Assembly (NCBI GenBank): GCA_027475525.1
Contig: JAMWFC010000113.1
Span: 1,538,001-1,602,000, forward strand
Direction of reading: 5' to 3'
Origin: Macrolepiota albuminosa
Taxonomy: Eukaryota > Basidiomycota > Agaricomycetes > Agaricales > Agaricaceae
DNA length: 64,000 bases
Under the pieces are notes generated by a model that ran no database searches, was not told where the DNA came from, and worked only from the letters and a program-made list of their open reading frames with translations. The position numbers and the translations under genes were made by a program. Shown piece after piece: positions 47,100 through 57,779 of the stretch (positions are counted from its first letter, which is position 1; each line of letters starts with the position of its first letter).

Positions 47100-48853
47100 G
47101 GTTTAAACAAAAAAAAAAAAAATCCAATCATCATCAGCAGCCAGATGAAAATTTTGCAGCACTCACCTACTTCTGTGAGGAAAACTCTACTGAACAAACC
47201 TAAAGTACAAGCTTACCATTATATATAACAAACACAATCACACACAGTAGAGGGTTCATTGGTCAAGGCAACGTTATCATTGGTGAGCAAAGTCCCTGTC
47301 AGGTACATGCAGATCCTCTGTGCAGCTGTCTCCTCCCCCCAATCTTCCTAATCTGATCCAGGCTCAAAACCATCAGAGACCAGAACCATGCTCCTCGTTC
47401 CCCATCCAATGGATTGAAGAATGACTCTATGAAGACGTCGACAGAAGGGAGTGCACTGCACCCTTCCTCGTAAAGTGTCTGACAAGCGAGAGCCCAATAC
47501 ACTATCAATAACTTCACATCATGATGCATGCTCCTCATTCTCCATCCAACGGATTGGAGAATGACTCTACAAAGACGTTGACAGAAGGGACTGCACTGCA
47601 CTTTTTTTTGTAAACCGTCTGACAAGTGAGAGCCCAATATATTCTTACTTTAAATGCTTCTTCTTTCCCCATCCAATGGATTCCAGAATCAGTTTATGAC
47701 TTGTATGACAGGTTACATGTCCCATGCCCCCACGTTGCTTAATTGATTGCTCATACTGTCAAATCAACTGCTCATCGACTTTGTCGACACCTACCACCAA
47801 CTTACATCACTTGTCTCAGACACTTTCAGACACTAGCATCATACTGATACATTAGTTCAGTTTATTCAGCAACTTCATATGCATGCTTCTCATTCCCCAT
47901 CCAACGGATTGGATAATGACTCTACAAAAAGGTCTATATATGGCCAGGGATCCACATCTCATATTTGGCTGTAAACTTGTCATTGACGTTGCACTGTCGT
48001 CTTGAGCACTTCTTGAAGCTGTCCAGGTCATGTACTGCAGACAGCTCTTAGGTCTTGGCTCACAGTCTGTGCTTGCTTCACTGTTAATGAAAACTGGTTT
48101 GATGCCAATCATGCATCAACGAATCAAACTGGCAGCCCACATGGACTTGAAGAACAGTCTTAGAAAATCTGTGGCCTGCATGGACTTTAAGAACAGTCTT
48201 AGAAAATTGGATCCCATTGTATGTGCCCTATGGGGAACCATGGAGCCCTATGCCTTTCTTGGAAAAGTGATCCTCTCAAATGCAGCCACTAGAACATGCT
48301 AGGTAGGTCTATACAGTTTTTGGGATCCTTGATACTGCCCCTCTGTACAATCCTTCTTGAACTCAAGGATAAATTATCTCATTTGACAGACACAGCTTCC
48401 AGTACAGAATTAGCAGACTTCAAGGACAGCGTTTGCATTCTTTCTCAGACAGTGTGCGACGACCTTCCTCAGCCATCCACTCTAGACCTTACCTCTATAT
48501 CCTCTATTCTTACAACCTGTCAGTCCCTGACTATTTCTGACATTTATGGACATTTCAAAGGTTTATATGTAATAGGAGGGTTTCGTAGAGTAAAGGCGAG
48601 GACAGGTTCTCACAGCACTCGAAGGGGGGGGATGTCCGTAGCATACTTGGTACATGACCAAATGTATATAGTACGGGCCCCGGTCGTTCATGCGTGGACC
48701 TCCCCAGGTAATGTCAACCAACCAACCAACCAAAGATTAACAAATACTGATTGTGCACCACACCTGGTGGCATGCTCAATAGTCAGGGGAAAAAGGATGT
48801 AAGTAGAAATGAGAGAGAATAAAACATATCTTCGACCATGTACAAGTCGTCCT
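47100..48853. other. degenerate repeat-rich region without an intact gene
   Basis: Contains a poly-A run (47108-47121), the 140-bp repeats, a 39-bp tandem repeat near 48140-48206 (ATGGACTTGAAGAACAGTCTT... twice) and a frame at 48296-48802 whose start (LELKDKLSHLTDTASSTELAD) looks like a coiled coil but matches nothing I know. (CAAC)n-type repeat at 48716-48732. Confidence 0.4.
47387..47940. repeat. 140-bp repeat, two tandem copies and a partial third
   Basis: Copies begin at 47387 and 47527 (CATGCTCCTC...CCATCCAA(T/C)GGATTG), spaced 140 bp, diverged by roughly 10-15%. A third partial copy starts at about 47882, and a fragment near 47666. Probably an eroded transposon terminus. Confidence 0.7.
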
Positions 48854-49756
48854 TCAACATTTTACAATCTTCCCGAGTATAATCCCCAGTACCCTTTCAT
48901 TATCGGATGCTGTTATTGCAAGGCTGTTAGATGTTCGACCAAGCATAAGCTCTTCATTCAAGTTTGCCGATAGGTAAAATACTTTGCCATCGAGGCCACC
49001 TCAGTCGAAATCAATCAACCAGAAGTTTCTCTGAGAATCCTATAAAATGTTCGAATCTCGCAGATCTCCGTGGACAAGACCTTGTTGATGAAATGACTTG
49101 ACCAGCATCTGAAGCTCATCTACCCAAGATTCTCTAAGACATGGTAAGTCGGGGATTGAGCAAACGTTCTTGAGATATTCCATAGCAATGCCATATAAAC
49201 CACCAGGAAGAACTTGACAGGCTAGCAAAGCTGGTGCAGGACCTTTTTCATGACAAAAACGATGTAAATCTTCTGAGTATTTCTGGGTGAACTTGACAAG
49301 GATCTTCTTTTCTGAGTCGTCCTCAGTGGTGTAGAGGTGTCAATATGGTTGCTGCATGGACCATGGCTGTAGATTTTTTATTCTGAGTGATCCAAGCTTC
49401 GAAATGGTGGGGAGGTATGGCGGTAAAAAGTCAGAAAACTTTGGCAGTGATGATTTGGAATCGGTATAAATTTTAGCCTGCAGGATGGATGCAGCCATGA
49501 AAGCCCTACGTAGAAGTTTGTGGTTGTGCCTGTATAATGCTGTCTCAAGACAGGAGAGCGCTGGCATGAGGGGAACACACCAAAATTTGCCACCCAATGT
49601 GAGCAGTGCATAGAACGTGACTTGCCATCCTGTATATCAAGAATCAGTACCTAAGCATGCAAGGATAACAACCAGGACTCACCTATCACAACTATTCCAA
49701 TGCATGGAATTCTCCATCCAACAAAATCATATCGATTCTTCTCCAAACCTTTTGCA

Positions 49757-49984
49757 ACCAGATGATTTGCAGCCAAACGATTTGCAGCCAAACGATTTGC
49801 AGCCAAATGATTTGCAGCTGAACAATTTGCAGCTGAACAATTTGCAGCTGAACAATTTGCAGCTGAACAATTTGCAGCCAAACGATTTGCAGCTGAACAA
49901 TTTGCAGCCAAATGATTTGCAGCCGAATAATTTGCAGCCAAACAATTTGCAGCAGAACAATTTGCAGCCAAACAATTTGCAGCA
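49757..49984. repeat. 15-bp minisatellite within the kinase part
   Basis: About 15 units of TTTGCAGC(C/T)(A/G)AA(C/T)(G/A)A. On the coding (minus) strand they spell AANCS, AANHL, AANRL or AANYS pentapeptides. Because the unit is a multiple of three and lacks stops, frames stay open on both strands here. Confidence 0.9.
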
Positions 49985-51020
49985 TTGATTAAAAGTCTTT
50001 GTGAGTGAGCAAAATATGAAACAATCTCTGGTTCTGGCAGTGAGGTAATGTTAGAAAGCGAATTCTTGAACTCAACGATCATCGACATCATGCCAGTAGG
50101 ATCATTGCAGTGACCATCTGTTATTACTGCACCAATGTGTGATGCATGTAGGCTGCTTTCCGGAATAGGATATTTGCATGTGGCAAAAATTTTATTAAGC
50201 AGTGGCAATGCTGTATCCCTCCTTTTTTCCTTGAGTGAAAAAAATCCATTCATCTTACATGTGAAGGTATCGATGGCCTGGATCATCTTGGGAATCTTGA
50301 GTTTCTCTGGTTCAAAGGTGTCTTGTGCATAAATATCCTGGAAGATCCCAAAACCGTTATATAGAAGGTAAATGGGTGGAATGTCGTTGGCTTGTGGGTG
50401 ATCATCTAAGATTGCATCAGACGTCTGTTGTAATAGGCAGTATTGAGAGAGTGTAGTGACTTGAGAGGGGTTCTTTTTGGCTAGCAGGTTTTGTTCTTGC
50501 TGGTCAATTTTGATTTCATGCAGCTCATTGTACTTTCGTTTGGCCACAGGAGTTTCTAAAATGCAGAACATTAGAGAAACGTATAGAAGGCAAGAGTTCT
50601 TGATGCACGGACAACTTCTACCAAAACATGGACTGCATTGTCTGTCCAGTCCTCATATATTCCACCAACTTGGGTCACTGAGTCTAGCCACACAGCACAC
50701 TCATTCATGTTCTTGCTTGTGACTTTGGTTTCCAAGTTGAGAAAACGAAGCTTTCTTAAGCTTTCTGGGCATATCTTGGAAAAAAATCGTAGTTTGTATA
50801 GTTTTCTTAGTTGCAGATCATTCAGGCAAATGTCTTTCAAGGCATCCTCTCCCCCTTCCTTGGCCTTCACCATCAAATTCGAGAGGTTATCCCCCAACTT
50901 AAGAAAGACCCTGTACGAGTGTCCAATGAACTCATTATCATGACTAAAGGCAAGGCACCTTACTGCGAGATGAGGTTAGATATTGCAATGAAGAGTAGAA
51001 GATGATGGCATACATGAGAT

Positions 51021-51690
51021 GGGGAGCTGCACAATGAGTACCTCTTCGTGTTCAAGGTTTGGGGTGATATCTCTGAGGGTGTCATTGTGGTCGAGTTTCA
51101 CCTCAAGGCCATCAGCAATGGCACCCTTAACCTTCTCAACAATGGTATGGTCGATATAGATAATTGGGAATTTTAAGCATTGCCATACGACAAGATGCAT
51201 GGGATCGATGTCCGAATTCTTGGCTGAGACCCTCTTGACAAGATCCCCAACTTTATTTTTGGCAAAGGCTTTGAACAGCATTTCAATCTTGCTCTTCTGT
51301 ATATCAAAGGTGATACACCGGACTGCAAGATGAGATTAGATATTGCAATGAAGGGTAGAAGATGATGGCATACGTGAGATGGGGAGCTGCACGACAGTAC
51401 CTCTTTGTGTTCAAGGTTTGGGGTGATATCTCCAAGGGTGTCATTGTGGTCAAGTTTCACCTCAAGGCCATCAGCGATGGCGCCCTTGACCTTCTCAACG
51501 ACGGTATGGTCGATATAGATAATTGGGGATTTTAAGCATTGCCATACGATGAGATGCATGGGATCGATGTCTGAATTCTTGGCTGAGACCTTCTTGACAA
51601 GGTCCCCAACTTTATTTTTGGCGAAGGCCTTGAACAGCATTTTGATCTTGCTCTTCTGTGCATCGAAGGCAATACACCAAACTGCAAGAT
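51021..51690 (-). repeat. two near-identical Crinkler-header exon units, 359-bp period
   Basis: Equivalent Met codons of the header lie at 51281 and 51640, 359 bp apart. The units (about 51021-51330 and 51380-51690) include the intron and flanking TGCAATGAAGGGTAGAAG sequence and differ by only a few percent, so this is a recent segmental exon duplication. Confidence 0.85.
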
Positions 51691-52080
51691 GAGGTTAGAT
51701 ATTGCAATAAAGGGTAGAAGATGACGGCATACAAGTAGGGGGGAGCTGGACAACAAGGACCTCCTTGTCTAAGAGTGTGAGACTTGCGAGTTCTTTGGCC
51801 AGAACAAGGAGTTCGAGGCTGGACTTGTTAGCGATGACTTGCTTCTCAACAATGTTGTTGTTGCCGTTGATAATAGGGAATTTAGGGCATCGCCATACCT
51901 TGAGCTTGCTGGCATCGATATTGCTACAATTGGTCTGTTTAATATTTACAACCTCTTCCCGCAAATCATTGATTGTCTGACACATGAGAGCGAAAGCTTG
52001 GGTCAGAACTTGGTAGCGAAATGTGAAGAGGCAACAATAGACTTTGATGGGAGGCGCCATTGTGAGTTTGACTGAACAGC

Positions 52081-52222
52081 TGTCAGGTTCCGCTGAGTCG
52101 GGGGCTTTCCAGGAAAGCAATCGCCCTTACAATGCGGACTTGACCCACGGATACTCAGGTGTCTGGAACTCTGGGGCTAGGACTCCGGGGTTCAAGACGT
52201 GGACAGGGGTAATCCCGGGAGA
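52081..52222 (-). repeat. partial LTR (U5 part), left end
   Basis: 52081-52222 matches 61693-61834 with a few mismatches, starting TGTCAGGTTCC and ending GTAATCCCGGGAGA. Beyond that the two sites have nothing in common. Confidence 0.85.
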
Positions 52223-53229
52223 ACCTGGGCCGGGATGGGTCGTGGGGGGCGTCCCGACAAGGGAAAGAGGCGGGCATCGCCCAGTCCCTTCCCGGGGCCC
52301 TCCAAGAGGGCACGTCTGCCCCGGTCTCCCTCCTGTGCCTGTCCCCCGCGGAGTTCTCCCCCTTGTCCGGGGGACTCCTGGCTGGCAATTTCGAGGCTTT
52401 GCAGGAGCGGGCCGGGCGTGAACAGGGGGGTCACAAGGGGGGGGTGAGGGAAGAGGCGGCGGCCGGGAGGGGTCTGGAGAAGGGTTGGGGGGGATGATCC
52501 GGGACCTGGAGGAGGCCAGGATCGCCTGAGGAGAGGCGGAGGCCGAGTTAGAGGCGTTGCGGACAAGGCTGGGGCAAGGGGTGGGGCTCCCAGGGATTCA
52601 GGGGTTGGTGGAGGACTTGCATCGGGACATAGTGGTAGCCCGCATGGCTGCGTTAAGTGAGTCTCCTTTTTCCTTGGACTTGGTCTCCCATTGACACTTC
52701 CAGGCTGGGCCTGGGAGCATCGTTTGCTCCTGGATGGGGCGGCCGCAGCACTTGCGTCGCTACAGGAGGGGCAGTGCCCAGAGATGACAACCCCCAGGGT
52801 GGAGCGGGGCCTTGACTTGCTGGGACGGTGATGAGCCTGCATTGTGGCTGGCTACAGATCGCACCAATACCCGCACCTCATATAGGCCCACTAGTACCAC
52901 CAGAAGCGCCACGCTCTAGCGCTTCCAGCGCTATTTTTCTCATATTTTTACACTAATAACTCACAGCTACAGACTCCAATTACTCTCAGACCACTTTTTA
53001 TAGCACCACTTATTCTTCGCACCACTATTGACACCTTGCCGCACCTTGCCACTTGCACTCTGAGGCTACACATTTACACAGACACTTGGCATCAGTCAAT
53101 CCGGCATAATGCTCTTAGCCAGTGGCAGCGCTTACAAGGGGAAATGATGAAGTATTTCCGTGACAGCATTATTATGGACCTTTTTACTATACAATTCAAT
53201 TCACCACATTTACTTACATTTTTATCAGT

Positions 53230-53620
53230 TCACCACCCTCTAGCGGCGCTTAACCTCTTAGCGTCGGCTAACTTTCTTTACTATAAATACCTACTTTTTG
53301 TTAGTAGTACAGGGAATCAATTTGGCAGTAGGGATCGTATCCCAACATTTTGATCTCCATACGCAACAGACTACCTCTTGTTGACCGTGTCAAGCAAGGG
53401 GACTCTGCTCTAGTTTTCTATATCTCTCTCTCTCTAGCGCCTTGCAACTACGGCTTGGCTTTTGTGCTTAGATCTGCTAAGCAATCTCATTCTTTTATTA
53501 TCACGTTCCAGGTGCTAACACTTAGCGCCTCTTAGCGACCCTTTCCCGCACCTCTTAGCGCCTTTCTTAGCGACTTTCCCACGCTCTTAGCGCTCCCCCT
53601 TAGCGACTTTTAGCGCTCTG
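53230..53620. repeat. cluster of TTAGCG(C/A/T) hexamer motifs
   Basis: CTTAGCGCC, CTTAGCGAC, TTAGCGTCG and similar words occur about ten times between 53235 and 53620, densest at 53510-53620. No regular spacing. Confidence 0.7.
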
Positions 53621-53720
53621 TAGCCACGTTTTGGAGCCATACGCAAGTGCCTCCAATTACCCACTTTCCTTGCCACCAACCTCTTGCCTACCGTGCGTTC
53701 TCTGGGACCTGTCCGGGACT

Positions 53721-53874
53721 CTCTCACACACTTAGCACGCCCAAAGCTATATCGGCTAAGTAGCTGCACTAGTGATAGTCCACGCAGCGCCCAGCTCCTC
53801 TCACACACTTAGCACGCCCAAAGCTATATCGGCTAAGTAGCTGCACTAGTGATAGTCCACGCAGCGCCCAGCTC
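53721..53874. repeat. exact 77-bp tandem duplication within the element
   Basis: 53721-53797 (CTCTCACACACTTAGC...) equals 53798-53874. It separates the AT-rich TTAGCG part from the pol-linked GC-rich part. Confidence 0.97.
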
Positions 53875-54397
53875 GATTTGGGCATCATCAACGGGTAGTA
53901 TCGGTGCACCGGCGGAGGAATGTGCCTGCCCCTGGTTCATGGTTCGAGAGGGTCTTGGACGAGGGCAAGCCTCTCCCGTCCTGGGAGCAGTTGGTGGAGG
54001 AGGTGGAGGAGGCACTGCGGGAACACGGTCCTGGAGGAATGGGGGAGGGGTTCCGAGGTTGGCCCGGGGGGGTGGGGGAGGGAGGTGAGGCGAAGGGGGA
54101 GGGGGGTCTGGGGCCCCAGTGTTAGGGGTCTCTCTTTTTTCTTTCTTGTCGCTGGTCCTGATACCTTGTAAATAGTGTAATCTGATAGTCTGTATATACT
54201 TGAACCGCCGGAGTGAGTAAAAGCAAGTAAAAAAGATAGGAAATATGGCGGGAAAGTTGGAAAGAGACCTTGCCCCGACTCCCGGGGTGCTGCTCTGAGA
54301 AAAGGTACTAAAAAGGAAGTAAGGTCTAGAAGGGGAAAGCAGAAAGTATACATGGGAGTTGAATCCCTACCGAGCCCAGAGGCGGGGGTTACGCCCA

Positions 54398-55948
54398 CTA
54401 CTGCTGTCTGTGAGTTCTGCGCCCAGGAAGGTCGTCTTCCAGGTGCCGCTGTTGGAAGTCCCGGAGTTTGTCGAGGGCGCCTTCGAGGTTTCGGCGCGGT
54501 TCCCAAGTGTCGTCCTTCAGGCCGTATCCCTTCCACCGTACGAGGAAGTGGGGTCGTCCACAAATATCCTGGGAGTTGAGGATGTCTTCAACCTCGTAGT
54601 GGTACTCGTCCTCGACCTCGACTGGGGGAGGGGGCTCGGGGCGTCGTTTGGGGAAGGGATCTGGGGGGTGTCGTTCTAGGAGGCGGACGTGGAACACTGG
54701 GTGCAGACCTTTTAGTCCCGGGGGAAGCTCAATCTTGTAGGCGTGGGATGAGACCTTCTTCAAAATTCTGAACGGGCCAAGGCGCTTGTGATCAAGTTTT
54801 GGGGAGGGCCAGCAGGTGCAGAGGTGGCGTCGATCTAACCATACCTTTGTCCCGGGGGTCCAGTCGGGGGTGTCTTCCCGTTTCTGGTCGGCGTGTTTTG
54901 CATAGGCCTGGTTCACGGTGTCGATCTCTTCCCAGAGGAACTTGTGAAGGGACTAGAGATCCCAGACGACCTCGTGGGCGGCGTGCAACGGGATGTCCCA
55001 GAGCGAGAGCGTCAGTCAAGGGTGGTATCCCTTGTTGGCAAAGAAGGGTGATACCCTGGTGGCAGAGTGCGGCATGTTGTTGTAGGTGAACTCGGCCAGG
55101 GGGAGCTCAGCGCGCCAGTCGTCCTGCAAGTAGTTGACGTACAGTTGGAGGTACTGCTCAAGAGACTGGTTGACCCTTTCAGTTTGGCCGTCGGTTTTGG
55201 GGTGGTAGGCGGTAGAGAGATTAGTCTTTACTTCAAGTGCCTTACACAGGGAAGTCCAAAACTTGGATATGAAGAGTGGGCCACGGTCAGAGACGATGTC
55301 GTCCGGGAGTCCGTGTTTGGTGAAGACGTGCTTGAGGAACAGCCAGGCAAAGTCCGGGGCGGTATCCGTGGTGTGGCAGGATAAGAAGATGCCCTGTTTG
55401 GTTAGCCTACACACAACAACGAGAATGACATCGAACCCTTCAGATTCTGGGAGTTCGACGATGTGGTTCAGGGATATGGAGGACCAGGGGCGTCGTCCGA
55501 CCGGCAGGGGTTTCAGGAGTCCGTATGGTCAGTGCCGGGGGACCTTGGCCCAGAGGCAGGGTTCGCATGATCGAATGTAGCGGGTCACATCCTTCTTCAA
55601 CCCTGGCCAAAAGTAAGTCCGGGAGATAAGCTGGAGGGTCTTACGTATTCCAGGGTGTCCCCGGAGCTTATGGTTGTGGTGTTGACGAAGGACGTCGTAG
55701 TGGAGTCGGGCATGATCTGGGACATAGATGCGGCTGTCCCGGAGGAGGAGTTTTTCGTTGGGGGACAAGGAGAAGGCGGGGTCCCGGTTGGTTCCATTGG
55801 GAGGGTTGCGGGGGTCGTGGTCGGTGAAGTACTTGTCTCGGGGGGCGCGGCGGATCTGGCTCAGAGTTCCTTCATTGTTTAAGATCAGTACGGCATTCAA
55901 ATGTTTGGGAGGGATCACCACGCAATGATTGAACGCATTGCGTCCCAC
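54398..55948 (-). pseudogene. Gypsy integrase with chromodomain
   Basis: Three open pieces. 55529-55948 holds the N-terminal H2C2 zinc module (HHNHKLRGHPGIRKTL, then SCEPCLWAK). 55016-55414 with the bridge at 55415-55490 holds the catalytic core: SLNHIVELPES where the first catalytic Asp is expected, DIVSDRGPLF for the second, and AYHPKTDGQTERVNQ with the Glu. 54398-54916 ends in the chromodomain [20 protein letters not shown]...[13 protein letters not shown]. Chromodomains of this group steer integration to modified histones. The first catalytic Asp is Asn (D to N) and VDRLTK reads VCRLTK; in-frame stops at about 55014 and 55415-55525 divide the pieces. Predicted inactive. Confidence 0.85.
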
Positions 55949-57084
55949 CTCGAACGACTTCTTGGGGTAGATGTCTGGCCAATGGGTGAGGGCATTGAGT
56001 TTAGCTCCAAGTCGTCCCGGGCAGTACTGGATTGTGAAGTCAAATTCTGAGAGGATCTTGGACCATTGGGCCTGCCATCAACTAAGTTGCTTGGTCGTAG
56101 TGAAGTACTGCAGGTTGTTGTGATCCGAGTAGACCTGAATCCGGTGCTGGGCTCCCTCGAGGTAGGCTCACCATTGTTTGAAGGCTTCGACGATGGCAAG
56201 GAGCTCCTTGTCGTAGATGTTGTAATTGAGCTCGGCGTCGATCATGGACTGGGTGTAGAAGGCGACTGGCCAGGGCTCCCTGCTGTCAGGTCCCATCTGC
56301 GAGAGAATCCCGGCGATAGCGTAGTCGGAGGCGTTGCATTCCAGGATAATCGGGAGGGCCGGATCGAAGTGCCGGAGTACGGGGGCGGCCGTGAAAGCCT
56401 CCTTGAGCAGGTTAAAGACGCTCTGGCACTTACTGTCCCAGTTCCAGGCGATGTCCTTGCGTGTGAGCCGGTTGAGGGGTTTCGTGATGCCAGAGTAGTT
56501 ATCTATGAACCTCTGGTAGAAATTAGCAAAACCCAAGAAGGACCGTACTTCCTTGACGTTCTGGGGCTGCGGCCAGTTGACGATGGCCTCAACCTTGTGG
56601 GGGTCCATGCAAACGCCATCTGGGGATACTATGACGCCGAGATACTCAACCTCTTCCGTGTGGAATGAACACTTCTCAGGCTTGGCGTGGAGGTTGTGCT
56701 CCCAGAGGCGTTTGAGAACTTGCCGGACATCTTTCTGGTGGTCCTCCTTTGAGTCGGAATAGATGGGGATGTCGTCCAGGTAGACGATCACAAAGACGTC
56801 GCTCATGTCGTGGAAGATGTCGTTCATGAAGTATTGGAACGTGGCGGGGGAGTTAGTCATTCCGAAAGGCATCACAAGGTACTCAAACAGACCATACCGC
56901 GTGTGGAACACGGTTTTCCACTCGTGTCCCGGGGCAATGTGGACGTTGTTGTAACTGGAGCGGAGGTCAATCTTCGTGTAAATCTTGGCACTGTGGAGTC
57001 GATCAACCAGATCACCGATGAGCGGGAGCGAGTAGCGGTTCTTCTTGGTGATCTTATTGAGTCCCCAGTAGTTGACGCAGAGTC

Positions 57085-57238
57085 GGAGCGAGCCGTCCTT
57101 CTTCTTGGCGAATAGAACCGGGGCTCCGGCGGTGGAGGCGGAGGGTCGGATGAATCCCTTAGGAGCGAGCCGTCCTTCTTCTTGGCGAATAGAACCGGGG
57201 CTCCGGCGGCGGAGGCGGAGGGTCGGATGAATCCCTTA
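57085..57238. repeat. 77-bp tandem duplication in RT, one mismatch
   Basis: 57085-57161 and 57162-57238 differ at one base (GGCGGT versus GGCGGC). One of two such joins in succession. Confidence 0.95.
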
Positions 57239-57344
57239 CCAAGCATTTCGTCGAGGTAGTCCTTGAGAGAACCGGGGCTCCGGCGGTGGAGGCGGAGGGT
57301 CGGATGAATCCCTTACCAAGCATTTCGTCGAGGTAGTCCTTGAG
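57191..57344. repeat. 77-bp tandem duplication in RT, one mismatch, overlapping the previous
   Basis: 57191-57267 and 57268-57344 differ at the same variable base. The T variant occurs in the outer copies and the C variant in the middle one, as would arise from threading through a polymorphic repeat in an assembly graph. Confidence 0.93.
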
Positions 57345-57779
57345 GGCCTGGAGTTCAACCTCCAACATGTTGTATACCTTGCCAAAAGGGGGGGCAGCTC
57401 CTTCCTCGAGGTCGATAGTGTGGTCATAGGGGCGGTGAGGGGGAATCTCCTTGGCGTCTCCTTCGGAGAATATGTCAGCGAACTCGTGATACTCTGAGGG
57501 AACTACTTCTCGGAGGATCTGTTCCTCGGTTTTCTTTTCCGGGGGAATAGCGTCCCCTTGTAGATGTTCTTCCGGGAGAGAGGGCGAGGTGTGTAGCTGA
57601 AACGTGGGAGTTCCATCCTTCATGAGGCAGGCGAAGGGGGTGGCCCCAATGATCCTAATGTCGAGTGCGTTCGGGTCGATCGGGGTCACAAATGCTTTGA
57701 CCAGAGCGGGCGTGACGCGTGTCTGAGACTGGCCAGGGTAGTTCAGCCCTTTGTACTTGTTCTGAGGAATGTTTGGGGG

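Larger units (their letters stand above)
48854..52060 (-). pseudogene. Crinkler-type header array fused to a kinase-like domain, interrupted
   Basis: From ATG 52060 (MAPPIKVYCCLF) a beta-grasp, Crinkler-like N-terminal header is read to KEVLVVQLPP. After an intron a second header starts (51690: KSKIKMLFKAFAKNKVGDLVKK ... LIVWQCLKSPIIY), after another a near-identical third (51330: LVVWQCLKFPIIY ... EEVLIVQLPI) and then a divergent fourth (50963-50573: LGDNLSNLMVKAKEGGEDALK). The C-terminal part has SMIVEFKNSLSNITSLPEPE, CLETALYRHNHKLLRRAFMAAS, LVHGDLRDSNIL and WLIDFD, the protein-kinase-like fold of Agaricomycete Crinkler/kinase genes. Stops at 49340-49342, 49040-49042 and 49001-49003, and a 1-nt deletion at the end of header 2, break it. 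Crinklers are known as nuclear or host-directed proteins in oomycetes and fungi; here the role is unknown. Confidence 0.75.
52223..54397. other. GC-rich element-internal or LTR-like sequence
   Basis: A Pro-rich open frame at 52192-52842 (-) (MQAHHRPSKSRPRST, SGHCPSCSDASAAAAPS) may be part of a related element's gag-like leader. Between 52900 and 53640 the sequence is AT-rich with many TTAGCG motifs. The purine-rich strand (minus) at 54127-54150 could be the polypurine tract. Not resolved into named parts. Confidence 0.4.
56066..57689 (-). pseudogene. Gypsy reverse transcriptase and RNase H
   Basis: 57159-57689 carries the RT start (DIFSEGDAKEIPPHRPYDHTIDL, shown in part as [37 protein letters not shown]). 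After the duplicated stretch come [18 protein letters not shown] and, in 56168-56911, [19 protein letters not shown], the catalytic YLDD at 56771-56782, and GVIVSPDGV. The connection region leads to RNase H with ILECNASDYAIAGIL. In that family motif the first catalytic Asp (usually TDASDYAI) is Asn. Two overlapping 77-bp duplications at 57085-57238 and 57191-57344 repeat the segment around [12 protein letters not shown] and break the frame. RT itself looks intact if these are removed. Confidence 0.85.

Noticed and set aside
49757..49984. CRISPR-like regular repeat
   Set aside because: Units are contiguous 15-mers without spacers, in a eukaryotic gene.
49692..49988. Several long open frames on both strands across the 15-bp repeats
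   Set aside because: They follow from a stop-free unit of length 15; only the minus-strand frame continuous with the kinase sequence has homology.
52192..52842. Pro-rich 216-codon ORF as a host gene
   Set aside because: It runs into the LTR and lies wholly in GC-rich element sequence.
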